64,000 nucleotides of DNA from Calliopsis andreniformis. Its lineage: Eukaryota; Arthropoda; Insecta; Hymenoptera; Andrenidae. The notes below the pieces were generated by a model. That model worked only from the letters and a program-made list of their open reading frames with translations, made no database searches and was not told where the DNA came from. A program made the translations under genes and the position numbers. Position 1 is the stretch's first letter. Each line of letters begins with the position of its first letter. Location: NCBI RefSeq assembly GCF_051401765.1, contig NW_027480423.1:3038001-3102000 (forward strand), in the 5' to 3' direction. Below, in pieces: positions 9,959-25,236 of this stretch.

Positions 9959-12900
9959 TCCGCGCTACCTAGGCTTCACCCAAGGGTGTTGTTCCACCAG
10001 ATGGAATAGTTAGGGCCTAAGAAGTCAACGCCAGAAGCATAAAATACGATATAAATACAACAGCTTTTCCATCGTATAAGACGAATAATTGCAGCCAGTG
10101 TGAATGTAATGGTCATTTCTACGTTCCGGGCAACCTAGGCTTCACTCTAGGGTGTTGCTCCATCAGATCGAGTAGTTAGGGCCTTAGAAGTCAACGTCAG
10201 AAGCATAAAATACAATAAAGATGCAAAAGCTTTTCCACCGTATAACAGGAATAACTGTAAACAGTGTGAAAGTAATGGTCATTTCTACGTTCCAGGCAAC
10301 CTAGTCTTCACTCTAGGGCGTTGTTCAACAAGATCGAATAGCTAGGGCCTAAGAAGTCAACGCCAGAAGAATAAAATACAATATAAGTACAAAAGTTTTC
10401 CCATCGTATAAAATGAATAATTGCAAACATTGTGAAAGTAATGGTCATTTCTACGTTCCGGGCAACATAGGCGTCACTCTAGGACGTTTCTCCACCACAC
10501 CTAATAGCTACGGCCTTAGAAGTCAACCCCAGATGAATAAAATATTAAAAAGATGCCACAGCTTTTCCATCGTATAAAACGATTAATTGCAACCAGTGTG
10601 CAAGTTATGGTCATTTCTAGTTTCCGGGCAACCTAGGCTTCACCCTAGGTCGTTGTTCCACCAGATCGAACAGTTAGGGCCTAAGAAGTCAACGCCAGAA
10701 GCATAAAAAACAATATAAATATAACAGTTTTTCTATCGTATAAAACGAGTGATACCAACCAGTGTAAAAGTTATGGTCATTTCTACGTTCCGGGCAACCT
10801 AGGCTTCACCCTAGGGCGTTGTTCCACCAGATGGAACAGTTAGGGCCTAAGAAGTCAACGCCAGAAGCATAAAATACGATATAAATACAACAGCTTTTCC
10901 ATCGTATAGATCGAATAATTGCAACCAGTGTGAATGTACTGGTCATTTCTACGTTCCGGGGAACCTAGGCTTCACTCTAGGGTGTTGCTCCACCAGATCG
11001 AGTAGTTAGGGCCTTAGAAGTCAACGCCAGAAGCATAAAATACAATAAAGATGCAAAAGCTTTTCCATCGTATAACAGGAATAACTGTAAACAGTGTGAA
11101 AGTAATGGTCATTTCTACGTTCCAGGCAACCTAGGCTTCACTCTAGGTCGTTGTTCCTCCAGATCGAATAGTTAGGGCCTAAGAAGTCAACGCCAGAAGC
11201 ATAAAATACAATATAAATATAACAGTTTTTCCATCGTATAAAACGAATAATAGCAACCAGTGTGAAAGTTATGGTCATTTCTACGTTCCGGGCAGCCCAC
11301 GCTTCACTCTAGGGCGTTGCTCCACCAGATGGAACAGTTAGTGCCTTAGAAGTCAACGCCAGAAGCATAAAATACAATAAAGATGCAACAGTTTTTCCAT
11401 CGTATAACAGGAATAATTGCAACCAGTGTGAAGCTAATGGTATGTTCTACGTTCCGGGCAGCCTGTGCTTCACTCTAGGGCGGTGCTCTACCAGATTAAA
11501 TAGTTAGGACCTAAGAAGTCAACGCCAGAAGCATAAAACACAATATAAGTACAACAGCTTTTCCATTGTATATAATGTATATTTGCAAACAGTGTGAAAG
11601 TAATGGTCATTTCCATGTTCCGGACAACCTAGTCTTCACTCTAGGGCGTTGTTCCACCAGATCGAATAGTTAGGGCCTAAGAAGTCAACGCCAGAAGAAT
11701 AAAATGCAATATAAGTACAAAAGTTTTTCCATCGCATAAAATGAATAATTGCAAACATTGTGAAAGTAATGGTCATTTCTACGTTCCGGGAAACCTAGGC
11801 GTCACTCTAGGGCGTTGCTCCACCACACCTAATAGCTACGGCCTTAGAAGTCAACCCCAGATGAATAAAATACAATAAAGATGCCACTGCTTTTCCATCG
11901 TATAAAACGAATAGTAGCAACCAGTGTGAAAGTTATGGTCATTTCTACTTTCCGGGCAACCTAGGCTTCACTCTAGGGCGTTGTTCCATGAGATCAAACG
12001 GTTAGGGCCTTAGAATTAAACGCCAGAAGCACAGAATAAAATAAAAATACAACAGCTTTTCCGTCGTATAACAGGAATAATTGTAACCAGTGTGAATGTA
12101 ATGGTCATTTCTACGTTCCGGTCAACCTAGGATTCACTCTAGAACGTTGCTCCAACAGATTGAATAGTTACGGCCTTAAAAGTCAATGCCCGAAGCATAA
12201 AATGCAATAAAAATACAACAGTTTTTCCGTCATATAACGGGGATAATTGCAAACAGTTTGAAAGTAATGGTCATTTCTACGTTCCGGGCAATCTAGGCTT
12301 CACTCTACGGCGTTGTTCCACCAGATCGAATAGTTAGGGCTTAAGAAGTCAACACCAGGAGAATAAAATACAAAATAAATACAACAGCCTTTACACCGTA
12401 TAAAACGAATAATTGCAAACTGTGTGAAGGTTATGGTCATATCTACGTTCCGGGCAACCTAGGCTACACTGTAGGGCGTTGCTCCACCAGATCGAAATGT
12501 TAGGGCCTAAGAAGTCAACGCCCGAAGCATAAAATACGATATAGATACAACAGCATTTCCATCGTATTAAATGAATAATTGCAAACAGTGTGAAAGTAGT
12601 GGCCATTTCTACGTTCCGAGCAACCTAGGCTTCACTCTAGGGCGGTGCTCCAACATGTCGAATAGCTACGGCCTTAGAAGTCTACGACTGAAGCATAAAA
12701 CACAATAAAAATACAACAGTTTTTTCATCGTATAACAGGAATCATTGTAACAAGCGTGATAGTAATGATCATTTCGTCGTTTCGGGCATTCTAGACTTAT
12801 CTCTCAGGCATTGCTCCACCAGATCGAATAGTTAGGGCCTAAGAAGTCAACGCCAGAAGCATAAAATACAATATAAACACAACAGTTTTTCCGTCTTATA

Positions 12901-15900
12901 ACAGGAATAATTGCAACCAGTGTGAATGTAATGGTCATTTCTACGTTCCGGTCAACCTAGGGTTCACTCTAGAGCGTTGCTCCAACAGATTGAATAGTTA
13001 CGGCCTTAAACGTCAATGCCCGAAGCATAAAAAGCAATAAAAATACAACAGTTTTTCCGTCATATAACGGGGATAATTGCAAACAGTTTGAAAGTAATGG
13101 TCATTTCTACGTTCCGGGCAACCTAGGCTTCACTCTACGGCGTTGTTCCACCAGATCGAATAGTTAGGGCTTAAGAAGTCAACACCAGAAGAATAAAATA
13201 CAAAATAAATACAACAGCCTTTACACCGTATAAAACGAATAATTGCAAACTGTGTGAAGGTTATGGTCATATCTACGTTCCGGGCAACCTAGGCTACACT
13301 GTAGGGCGTTGCTCCACCAGATCGAAATGTTAGGGCCTAAGAAGTCAACGCCCGAAGCATAAAATACGATATAAATACAACAGCATTTCCATCGTATTAA
13401 ATGAATAATTGCAAACAGTGTGAATGTAATGGTCATTTCTACGTTCCGGTCAACCTAGGGTTCACTCTAGAGCGTTGCTCCAACAGATTGAATAGTTACG
13501 GCCTTAAACGTCAATGCCCGAAGCATAAAAAGCAATAAAAATACAACAGTTTTTCCGTCATATAACGGGGATAATTGCAAACAGTTTGAAAGTGATGGTC
13601 ATTTCTACGTAGCGGGCAACCTATGCTTCACTCGTGGGCGTTGGGCCGCCAGATCCAATAGTTAGGGCCTTAGAAGTCAACGCCCGAAGCATAAAATACA
13701 GAATAGATAGAACAGTTTTTCCATCGTATAAAAGGAATAATTGCTACCAGTGTAAAAGTTATGGTCATTTCTACTTTCCGGGCAACCTAGGCTTCACCCT
13801 AGGACGTTGCTCCTACAGATTGAATAGTTAGGGCCTTAGAAGTCAATGCCCGAAGCATAAAATACAATATAAATACAACAGTTTTTCCATCATATAAAAC
13901 GAATAATTGCAACCAGTATGAAAGTTATGGTCATTTCTACTTTCCGGGAAACCTAGGCTTCACCCTAGGGCGTTGCTCCTACAGATTGAATAGTTAGGGC
14001 CTAAGAAGTCAACGCCAGAAGCATAAAATACGATATAAATACAACAGCTTTTCCATCATATAACAGGAATAATTGCAACCCGTGTAAGTTATGGTCATTT
14101 CTACTTTCCGGGCAACCTAGGCTTCACCCTAGGGCGTTGTTCCACATGATGGAATAGATAGGGCCTAAGAAGTCAACGCCAGAAGCATAAAATACGATAT
14201 AGATACAACAGCATTTCCATCGTATAAAACGAATTATTGCTACCAGTGTGAAAGTTATGGTCATTTCTACTTTCCGGCCAACCTAGGCTATACCCTAGGG
14301 CGTTGTTCCACCTGATGGAATAGTTAGGGCCTAAGAAGTCAACGCCAGAAGCATAAAATACGATATAAATACAACAGCTTTTCCATCGTATAAAACGAAT
14401 AATTGCAACCAGTTTGAAAGTGATGGTCATTTCTACGTTCCGGGCAACCAAGGCTTCACTCTAGGGCGTTGCTCCACCAGATTGAATGGTTAGGGCCTTA
14501 GAAGTCAACGTCCGAAGCATAAAATACAAAATAAATAAAATAGTTTTTCCATCGTATAAAACGAGTAATTGCTACAAGTGTGAAAGTTATGGTCATTTCT
14601 ACGTTCCGCGCAATCTGGGCTTTACCCTAGGGCGTTGTTCCACCAGATGGAATAGTTAGGGCCTAAGAAGTCAACGCCAGAAGCATAAAATACGATATAA
14701 ATAAAACAGTTTTTTCATCGTATAAAACGAATAATTGCTACCAGTGTGAAAGTTATGGTCATTTCTACGTACCGGGCAACCTAGGCTCCACTCAAGGGCG
14801 TTGCGCCACCAAATCGAATAGCTACGGCCTTAGAAGTCAACGACAGAAGCAAAAAATACGATATAAATACAACAGCTTTTCCATCGTATAAAAGGAATAA
14901 TTGCAAACAGTGTGAAAGAAATGGTCATTTCTACGACCCGGGAAACCGAGGCTTCACTCTACGGCGTTGTTCCACCACATCTAATAGCTACGGCCTAAGA
15001 AGTCAACGCCAGAAGCATAAAATACGATATAAATACAACAGCTTTTCCATCGTATAAAACGAATAATTGCAACCAGTTTGAAAGTGATGGTCATTTCTAC
15101 GTACCGGGCAACCTAAGCTTCACTCTAGGGCGTTGCTCCACCAGATCAAACAGTTAGGGCCTTAGAAGTCAACGCCCGAAGCATAAAATACAAAATAAAT
15201 AGAACAGTTTTTCGATTGTATAAAACGAATAATTGCTACCAGTGTAAAAGTTATGGTCATTTCTACGTTCCGGGCAACCTAGGCTTCACCCTAGGGCGTC
15301 GTTCCACCAAATCGAATAGTTCGGGCCTAAGGAGTGAACGCCAGAAGGATAAAATACAATATAAATATAACAGTTTTTCCATCGTATAAAACGAATAGTA
15401 GCAACCAGTGTGAAAGTTATGGTCATTTCTACGTTCCGGGTAACCTAGGTTTCATTCTAGGGCGTTGCTCCACCAGATCGAATAGTTACGGCCTTAGAAG
15501 TCAACGCCAGAAGCATAAAATACGATATAAATACAACAACTTTTCCATCGTATAAAACGAATAATTGCAACCAGTTTGAAGGTGTTGGTCATTTCTACGT
15601 ATCGGGCAACCTAGGCTTCACTCTAGTGCGTTGCTCCACCAGACGAAACAGTTAGGGCCTTAGAAGTCAACGCCCGAAGCATAAAATACAAAATAAATAG
15701 AACAGTTATTCCATTGTATAAAACGCATAATTGCTACCAGTGTAAAAGTTATGGTCATTTCTACGTTCCGGGCAACCTAGGCTTCACCCTAGGGCGTTGC
15801 TCCAACAGATTGAATAGTTAGGGTCTTAGAAGTCAACGCCCGAAGCATGAAATACAAGGTAAATAGAACAGTTTTTCCATCGTATAAAACGAATAATTGC

Positions 15901-18900
15901 TACCAGTGTAAAAGTTATGGTCAATTCTACGTTCCGGGCAACCTAGGCTTCACCCTAGGCCGTTGTTCCACCAGATCGAATAGTTGGGGCCTAAGAAGTG
16001 AACGCCAGAAGCATAAAATAAGATATAAATACAACAGGTTTTCCATCATATAAAACGAATAATAGCAACCAGTATGAAAGTTATGGTCATTTCTACTTTC
16101 CGGGCAACCTAGGCTTCACCCTAGGGCGTTGCTCCAACAGATTGAATAGTTAGGGCCTTAGAAGTCATTGCCCGAAGCATAAAATGCAATAAAAATACAA
16201 CAGTTTTTCCATCGTATAAAAGGATTAATTGCAACCAGTTTGAAAGTGATGGTCATTTCTACGTTCCGGGCAACCTAGGCTTCACTCTAGGGCGTTGCTC
16301 CACTAGATCGAATAGTTAGGGCCTAAGAAGTGAACGCCAGAAGCATAAAATACAATATAAATACAACAGATTTTCCATCGTATAAAACGAATAATTGCAA
16401 CCAGTGTGAAAGTAATGGTCATTCCTACGTTCCGAGCACCCTAGGCGTCACTCTAGGGCGTTGCTCCACCACATCTAATAGCTACGGCCTTAGATGTCAA
16501 CGCCAGACGCATAAAATACAATATAAATACAACAGCTTTACCATCGTATAAAACGAATAATTGCAACCAATGTGAAAGTTATGGTCATTTCTACATTCCG
16601 AGCAACCTAGGCTTCACCCTAGGGCGTTGCTTCACCAGATCGAATAGTTAGGTCCTTAGAAGACAACGCCAGAAGCCTAAAATACGATATAAATACAACA
16701 GCTTTTCCATCGTATAAAAGGAATAATTGCAAACAGTGTGAAAGTAATGGTCATTTCTACGTTCCGGGCAACCTAGGCTTCACCCAAATGCGTTGCTCCA
16801 ACAGATTGAATAGTTAGGGCCTAAGAAGTGAACGCCAGAAGCATAAAATACAATATAAATACAACAGTTTTTCCATCATATAAAACGAATAATTGCAACC
16901 AGTTTGAAGGTGTTGGTCATTTCTACGTATCGGGCAACCTAGGCTTCACTCTAGTGCGTTGCTCCACCAGACGAAACAGTTAGGGCCTTAGAAGTCAACG
17001 CCCGAAGCATAAAATACAAAATAAATAGAACAGTTATTCCATTGTATAAAACGCATAATTGCTACCAGTGTAAAAGTTATGGTCATTTCTACGTTCCGGG
17101 CAACCTAGGCTTCACCCTAGGGCGTTGCTCCAACAGATTGAATAGTTAGGGTCTTAGAAGTCAACGCCCGAAGCATGAAATACAAGGTAAATAGAACAGT
17201 TTTTCCATCGTATAAAACGAATAATTGCTACCTGTGTAAAAGTTATGGTCAATTCTACGTTCCCGGCAACCTAGGCTTCACCCTAGGCCGTTGTTCCACC
17301 AGATCGAATAGTTAGGGCCTAAGAAGTGAACGCCAGAAGCATAAAATAAGATATAAATACAACAGGTTTTCCATCATATAAAACGAATAATAGCAACCAG
17401 TATGAAAGTTATGGTCATTTCTACTTTCCGGGCAACCTAGGCTTCACCCTAGGGCGTTGCTCCAACAGATTGAATAGTTAGGGCCTTAGAAGTCATTGCC
17501 CGAAGCATAAAATGCAATAAAAATACAACAGTTTTTCCATCGTATAACAGGATTAATTGCAACCAGTTTGAAAGTGATGGTCATTTCTACGTTCCGGGCA
17601 ACCTAGGCTTCACTCTAGGGCGTTGCTCCACCAGATCGAATAGTTAGGGCCTAAGAAGTGAACGCCAGAAGCATAAAATACAATATAAATACAACAGCTT
17701 TTCCATCGTATAAAACGAATAATTGCAACCAGTGTGAAAGTAATGGTCATTCCTACGTTCCGAGCACCCTAGGCGTCACTCTAGGGCGTTGCTCCACCAC
17801 ATCTAATAGCTACGGCCTTAGATGTCAACGCCAGACGCATAAAATACAATATAAATACAACAGCTTTACCATCGTATAAAACGAATAATTGCAACCAATG
17901 TGAAAGTTATGGTCATTTCTACATTCCGAGCAACCTAGGCTTCACCCTAGGGCGTTGCTTCACCAGATCGAATAGTAAGGTCCTTAGAAGACAACGCCAG
18001 AAGCCTAAAATACGATATAAATACAACAGCTTTTCCATCGTATAAAAGGAATAATTGCAAACAGTGTGAAAGTAATGGTCATTTCTACGTTCCGGGCAAC
18101 CTAGGCTTCACCCAAATGCGTTGCTCCAACAGATTGAATAGTTAGGGCCTAAGAAGTGAACGCCAGAAGCATAAAATACAATATAAATACAACAGTTTTT
18201 CCATCATATAAAACGAATAATTGCAACCAGTATGAAAGGTATGGTCATTTCTACTTTCCGGGCAACCTAGGCTTCACCCTAGGGCGCTGCTCCAACAGAT
18301 TGTATAGTTAGGGCCTTAGAAGTCAATGCCCGAAGCATATAATGCAATAAAAATACAACAGTATTTCCATCATATAACAGGAATAATTGCAACCAATTTG
18401 AAAGTGCTGGTCATTTATACGTACCGGGCAACCTACGCTTCACTCGAGGGTGTTGCTCCACCAGATCGAATAGTTAGGGCCTAAGAAGCAAACGCCCGAA
18501 GCATTAAATACAAAATAAATAGAACAGTTTTTCCATTGTATAAAACGAATAATTGCTACCAGTGTAAAAGTTATGGTCATTTCTACGTTCCGGGCAACCT
18601 AGGCTTCACCCTAGGCCGCTGTTCCACCAGATCGAATAGTTAGGGCCTAAGAAGTGCACGCCAGAAGCATAAAATACAATATAAATACAACAGTTTTTCC
18701 ATCATATAAAACGAATAATTGCAACCAGTATGAAAGTTATGGTCATTTCTACGTTCCGAGCACCCTAGGCGTCACTCTAGGGCGTTGCTCCACCAGATCG
18801 AATAGTTACGGCCTTAGAAGTCAACGCCAGAAGCATAAAATGCGATATAAATACAACAGCTTTTCCATCGTATAAGACGAATAATTGCTACCAGTGTGAA

Positions 18901-19738
18901 AGTTATGGTCATTTCTACTATCCGGGCAACCTACGCCTCAGCCTAGGGCGTTGTTCCTCCTGATGGAATAGTTAGGGCCCAAGAAGTCAACGCCAGAAAC
19001 ATAAAATACGATATAAATAGAACAGCTTTTCCATCGTATAAAACGAATAATTGCAACCAGTTTGAAAGTGATGGTCATTTCTACGTACCGGGCAACCTAG
19101 GCTTCACTATAGGGCGTTGCTCCACCAGGTCAAACAGTTAGGGCCTTAGAAGCCAACGCCCGAAGAATTAAATACAAAATAAATAGAAGAGTTTTTCCAT
19201 TGGATAAAACGAATAATTGCTACCTGTGTAAAAGTTAGTGTCATTTCTACGTTCCGGGCGACCTAGGCTTCACCCTAGGCCGTTGTTCCACCAGATCGAA
19301 TAGTTAGAGCCTAAGAAGTGAACGCCAGAAGCATAAAATACAATATAAATACAACAGTTTTTCCATCATATAAAACGAATAATTGCAACCAGTATGAATG
19401 TTATGGTCATTTCTACTTTCCGGGCAACCTAGGCTTCACCCTAGGGCGCTGCTCCAACAGATTGTATAGTTAGGGCCTTAGAAGTCAATGCCCGAAGCAT
19501 AAAATGCAATAAAAATACAACAGTTTTTCCATCATATAACAGGAATAATTGCAACCAATTTGAAAGTGATGGTCATTTATACGTACCGGGCAACCTAGGC
19601 ATCACTCGAGGGCGTTGCTCAACCAGATCGAATAGTTAGGGCCTTAGAAGTCAACGCCCGAAGCATAAAATACAGAATAAATAGAACAGTTTTTCCATTG
19701 TATAAAACGAATAATTGCTACCAGTGTGAAAGTTATGG
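9959..19738 (+). repeat. 9,958-bp higher-order block, copy 2
   Basis: Repeats 1-9,780 at a constant offset of 9,958. After about 19,739 the sequence switches to a monomer with TCATTTCTACTTTCCGGG and continues into DNA not present in copy 1. The near-perfect identity implies either a very recent duplication or an assembly duplication. Its distal half (from about 12,843) also belongs to the 14.6-kb unit. Confidence 0.92.
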
Positions 19739-22700
19739 TCATTTCTACTTTCCGGGCAACCTAGGCTTCACCCTAGGGCGTTGCTCCAACAGATTGAATA
19801 GTTAGGGTCTTAGAAGTCAACGCCCGAAGCATAAAATACAAGGTAAATAGAACAGTTTTTCCATCATATAAAACGAATAATTGCTACCAGTGTAAAAGTT
19901 ATGGTCAACTCTACGTTCCGGGCAACCTAGGCTTCACCCTAGGCCGTTGTTCCACCAGATCGAATAGTTAGGGCCTAAGAAGTGAACGCCAGAAGCATAA
20001 AATAAGATATAAATACAACAGGTTTTCCATCATATAAAACGAATAATTGCAACCAGTATGAAAGTTATGGTCATTTCCATTTTCCGGGCAACCTAGGCTT
20101 CACCCTAGGGCGTTGCTCCAACAGATTGAATATTTAGGGCCTTAGAAGTCAATGCCCGAAGCATAAAATGCAATAAAAATACAACAGTTTTTCCATCGTA
20201 TAACAGGATTAATTGCAACCAGTTTGAAAGTGATGGTCATTTCTACGTTCCGGGCAACCTAGGCTTCACTATAGGGCGTTGCTCCACCAGATCGAATAGT
20301 TAGGGCCTAAGAAGTGAACGCCAGAAGCATAAAATACAATATAAATGCAACAGTTTTTCCATCGTATAAAACGAATAATTGCAACCAGTGTGAAAGTAAT
20401 GGTCATTTCTACGTTCCGAGCACCCTAGGCGTCACTCTAGGGCCTTGCTCCACCACATCTAATAGCTACGGCCTTAGAAGTCAACGCCAGAGGCATAAAA
20501 TACAGTATAAATACAACAGCATTTCCATCGTATAAAACGAATGATTGCAACCAGTGTGAAAGTAATGGTCATTTCTACATTCCGAGCAACCTAGGCTTCA
20601 CTCTAGGGCGCTGCTGCACCAGATCGAATAGTTAGGTCGTTAGATGTCAACGCCAGAAGCATAAAATACGATATAAATACAACAGCTTTTCCATTGTATA
20701 AAAGGAATAATTGCAAACAGTGTGAAAGTAATGGTCATTTCTACGTTCCGGGCAACCTAGGCTTCACTCTACGGTGTTGTTCCACCAGATCGAATAGTTA
20801 GGGCCTAAGAAGTGAACGCCCGAAGCATTAAATTCAAACAAATAGAACAGTTTTTCCATTGTATAAAACGAATAATTGCTACCAGTGTAAAAGTTATGGT
20901 CATTTCTACGTTCCGGGCAACCTAGGTTTCACTCCAGGGCGTTGCTCCTCCAGATCGAATAGTTACGGCCTAAGAAGTCAACGCCAGAAGCATAAAATAC
21001 GATGAAGATGCAACAGTTTTTCCATCGTATAAAACGAATAATTGCAACCAGTGTGAAAGTTATGGTCATTTCTACATTCCGAGCAACCTAGGCTTCACTC
21101 TAGGGCGTTGCTCCGCCAGATCGAATAGTTACGTCCTTAGAAGTCAACGCCAGAAGCATAAAATACGATATAAATACAACAGTTTTCCATCGTATAAAAG
21201 GAATAATTGCAAACAGTGTGAAAGTAATGGTCATTTCTACGTTCCGGGCAACCTAGGCTTCACTCTACGGCGTTGTTCCACCAGATCGAATAGTTAGGGC
21301 CTAAGAAGTCAACGCTAGAAGCATAAAATACAATATAAATATAACAGTTTTTCCATCTTATAAAACGAATAATAGCAACCAGTGTGAAAGTTATGGTCAT
21401 TTCCAAGTTCCGGGCAACCTAGGCTTCACTCTAGGGCGTTGCTCCACCAGATCATGCAGTTAGGGCCTTAGAAGCCAACGCCCGAAGCATAAAACACAAA
21501 ATAAATAGAACGGTTTTTCCATTGTATAAAACGAATAATTGCTACCAGTGTAAAAGTTATGGTCATTCCTACGTTCCGGGCTGCCTAGGCTTCACACTAG
21601 GGCGTTGCTCCACCAGTTCAAACAGTTAGGGCCTTAGAAGTCAACGCCCGAAGCATTAAATTCAAAATAAATGGAACAGCTTTTCCATTGTATAAAACGA
21701 ATAATTGCTAGCAGTGTAAAATTTATTGTCATTTCTACGTTCCGGGCAACCTAGGTTTCACTCCAGCGCCTTGCTCCTCCAGATCGAATAGTTGCGGCCT
21801 AAGCAGTCAACGCCAGAAGCATAAAATACGAGAAAGATGCAACAGTTTTTCCATCGTATAAAACGAATAATTGCAACCAGTGTGAAAGTTATGGTCATTT
21901 CTACATTCCGAGCAACCTAGGCCTCACTCTAGGGCGTTGTTCCACCAGATCGAATAGTTAGGGCCTTAGATGTCAGCGCCCGAAGCATAAAACACAAAAT
22001 AATAGAACAGTTTTCCAATTGTACAAAACGAATAATTGCTACCAGTGTAAAATTTATGGTCAATTCTACGTTCCGGGCAACCTAGGCTTCACCCTAGGGC
22101 GTTGTTCCACCAGATCGAATAGTTCGGGCCTAAGAAGTGAACGCCAGAAGAATAAAATACAATATAAATATAACAGTTTTTCCATCGTATAAAACGAATA
22201 ATAGCAACCAGTGTGAAAGTTGTGTTCATTTCTACGTTCCGGGCAACCTAGGCTTCACCCTAGGCCGTTGTTCCACCAGATCGAATAGTTAGAGCCTAAG
22301 AAGTGAACGCCAGAAGCATAAAATACAATATAAATACAACAGGTTTTCCATCCTATAAAATGAATAATTGCAACCAGTATGAAAGTTATGGTCATTTCTA
22401 CTTTCCGGGCAACCTAGGCTTCACCCTAGGGCGTTGTTCCTCCTGATGGAATAGTTAGGGCCCAAGAAGTCAACGCCAGAAGCATAAAATACGATATAAA
22501 TAGAACAGCTTTTCCATCGTATAAAACGAATAATTGCAACCAGTTTGAAAGTGAGGGTCATTTCTACGTACCGGGCAACCTAGGCTTCACTATAGGGCGT
22601 TGCTCCACCAGGTCAAACAGTTAGGGCCTTAGAAGCCAACGCCCGAAGCATTAAATACAAAATAAATAGAACAGTTTTTCCATTGTATAAAACGAATAAT

Positions 22701-23354
22701 TGCTACCAGTGTAAAAGTTATGGTCATTTCTACGTTCCGGGCGACCTAGGCTTCACACTAGGCCGTTGTTCCACCAGATCGAATAGTTAGGGCCTAAGAA
22801 GTGAATGCCAGAAGCATAATATACAATATAAATACAACAGTTTTTCCATCATATAAAACGAATAATTGCAACCAGTATGAAAGTTATGGTCATTTCTACT
22901 TTCCGGGCAACCTAGGCTTCACCCTAGGGCGCTGCTCCAACAGATTGTATAGTAGGGCCTTAGAAGTCAATGCCCGAAGCATAAAATGCAATAAAAATAC
23001 AACAGTTTTTCCATCGTATAACAGGATTAATTGCAACCAGTTTGAAAGTGATGGTCATTTCTACGTTCCGGACAACCTAGGCTTCACTCTAGGGTGTTGC
23101 TCCACCAGATCGAATAGTTAGGGCCTTAGAAGTCAACGCCCGAAGCATAAAATACAGAATAAATAGAACAGTTTTTCCATTGCATAAAACGAATAATTGC
23201 TACCAGTGTGAAAGTTATGGTCATTTCTACTTTCCGGGCAACCTAGGCTTCACCCTAGAGCGTTGCTCCAACAGATTGAATAGTTAGGGTCTTAGAAGTC
23301 AACGCCCGAAGCATAAAATACAAGGTAAATAGAACAGTTTTTCCATCGTATAAA

Positions 23355-25236
23355 ACGAATAATTGCGACCAGTGTAAAAGTTATGGTCAATTCTACGTTC
23401 CGGGCAACCTAGGCTTCACCCTAGGCCGTTGTTCCACCAGATCGAATAGTTAGGGCCTAAGAAGTGAACGCCAGAAGCATAAAATAAGATATAAATACAA
23501 CAGGTTTTCCATCATATAAAACGAATAATAGCAACCAGTATGAAAGTTATGGTCATTTCTACTTTCCGGGCAACCTAGGCTTCACCCTAGGGCGTTGCTC
23601 CAACAGATTGAATAGTTAGGGCCTTAGAAGTCAATGCCCGAAGCATAAAATGCAATAAAAATACAACAGTTTTTCCATCGTATAACAGGATTAATTGCAA
23701 CCAGTTTGAAAGTGATGGTCATTTCTACGTTCCGGGCAACCTAGGCTTCACTCTAGGGCGTTGCTCCACCAGATCGAATAGTTAGGGCCTAAGAAGTGAA
23801 CGCCAGAAGCATAAAATACAATATAAATGCAACAGTTTTTCCATCGTATAAAACGAATAATTGCAACCAGTGTGAAAGTAATGGTCATTTCTACGTTCCG
23901 AGCACCCTAGGCGTCACTCTAGGGCGTTGCTCCACCACATCTAATAGCTACGGCCTTAGAAGTCAACGCCAGAGGCATAAAATACAGTATAAATACAACA
24001 GCTTTTCCATCGTATAAAACGAATGATTGCAACCAGTGTGAAAGTAATGGTCATTTCTACATTCCGGGCAACCTAGGCTTCACTCAAGGGCGCTGCTGCA
24101 CCAGATCGAATAGTTAGGTCCTTAGATGTCAACGCCAGAAGCATAAAAAACGATATAAATACAACAGCTTTTCCATTGTATAAAAGGAATAATTGCAAAC
24201 AGTGTGAAAGTAATGGTCATTTCTACGTTCCGGGCAACCTAGCCTTCACTCTAGGGCGATGCTCCACCAGATCAAACAGTTAGGGCCTTAGAAGTCAACG
24301 CCCGAAGCATAAAATACAGAATAAATAGAACAGTTTTTCCATTGCATAAAACGAATAATTGCGACCAGTGTAAAAGTTATGGTCAATTCTACGTTCCGGG
24401 CAACCTAGGCTTCACCCTAGGCCGTTGTTCCACCAGATCGAATAGTTAGGGCCTAAGAAGTGAACGCCAGAAGCATAAAATAAGATATAAATACAACAGG
24501 TTTTCCATCATATAAAACGAATAATAGCAACCAGTATGAAAGTTATGGTCATTTCTACTTTCCGGGCAACCTAGGCTTCACCCTAGGGCGTTGCTCCAAC
24601 AGATTGAATAGTTAGGGCCTTAGAAGTCAATGCCCGAAGCAAAAAATGCAATAAAAATACAACGGTTTTTCCATCGTATAACAGGATTAATTGCAACCAG
24701 TTTGAAAGTGATGGTCATTTCTACGTTCCGGGCAACCTAGGCTTCACTCTAGGGCGTTGCTCCACCAGATCGAATAGTTAGGGCCTAAGAAGTGAACGCC
24801 AGAAGCATAAAATACAATATAAATGCAACAGTTTTTCCATCGTATAAAACGAATAATTGCAACCAGTGTGAAAGTAATGGTCATTTCTACGTTCCGAGCA
24901 CCCTAGGCGTCACTCTAGGGTGTTGCTCCACCACATCTAATAGCTACGGCCTTAGAAGTCAACGCCAGAGGCATAAAATACAGTATAAATACAACAGCTT
25001 TTCCATCGTATAAAACGAATGATTGCAACCAGTGTGAAAGTAATGGTCATTTCTACATTCCGGGCAACCTAGGCTTCACTCAAGGGCGCTGCTGCACCAG
25101 ATCGAATAGTTAGGTCCTTAGATGTCAACGCCAGAAGCATAAAATACGATATAAATACAACAGCTTTTCCATTGTATAAAAGGAATAATTGCAAACAGTG
25201 TGAAAGTAATGGTCATTTCTACGTTCCGGGCAACCT
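23355..25236 (+). repeat. 996-bp (6-monomer) tandem duplication
   Basis: About 23,355-24,240 and 24,351-25,236 match at a spacing of 996 bp; the marker GCGACCAGTGTAAAAG is at 23,365 and 24,361. The ~110-bp linker between them has CCTAGCCTTCACTCTAGGGCG and then CAGAATAAATAGAACAG...ATTGCATAAAACG. These parts resemble about 26,066 and about 23,150 respectively, so the join is mosaic. Unit II has only one copy (about 36,462-37,347). Confidence 0.82.

Noticed and set aside
22801..23121. Plus-strand open frame of 106 codons with internally repeated peptide (also 35,908-36,228)
   Set aside because: It spans two monomers because a 1-bp deletion (AGTAGGGCC near 22,952) restores the frame. The peptide repeat is the satellite repeat, not a protein domain array.
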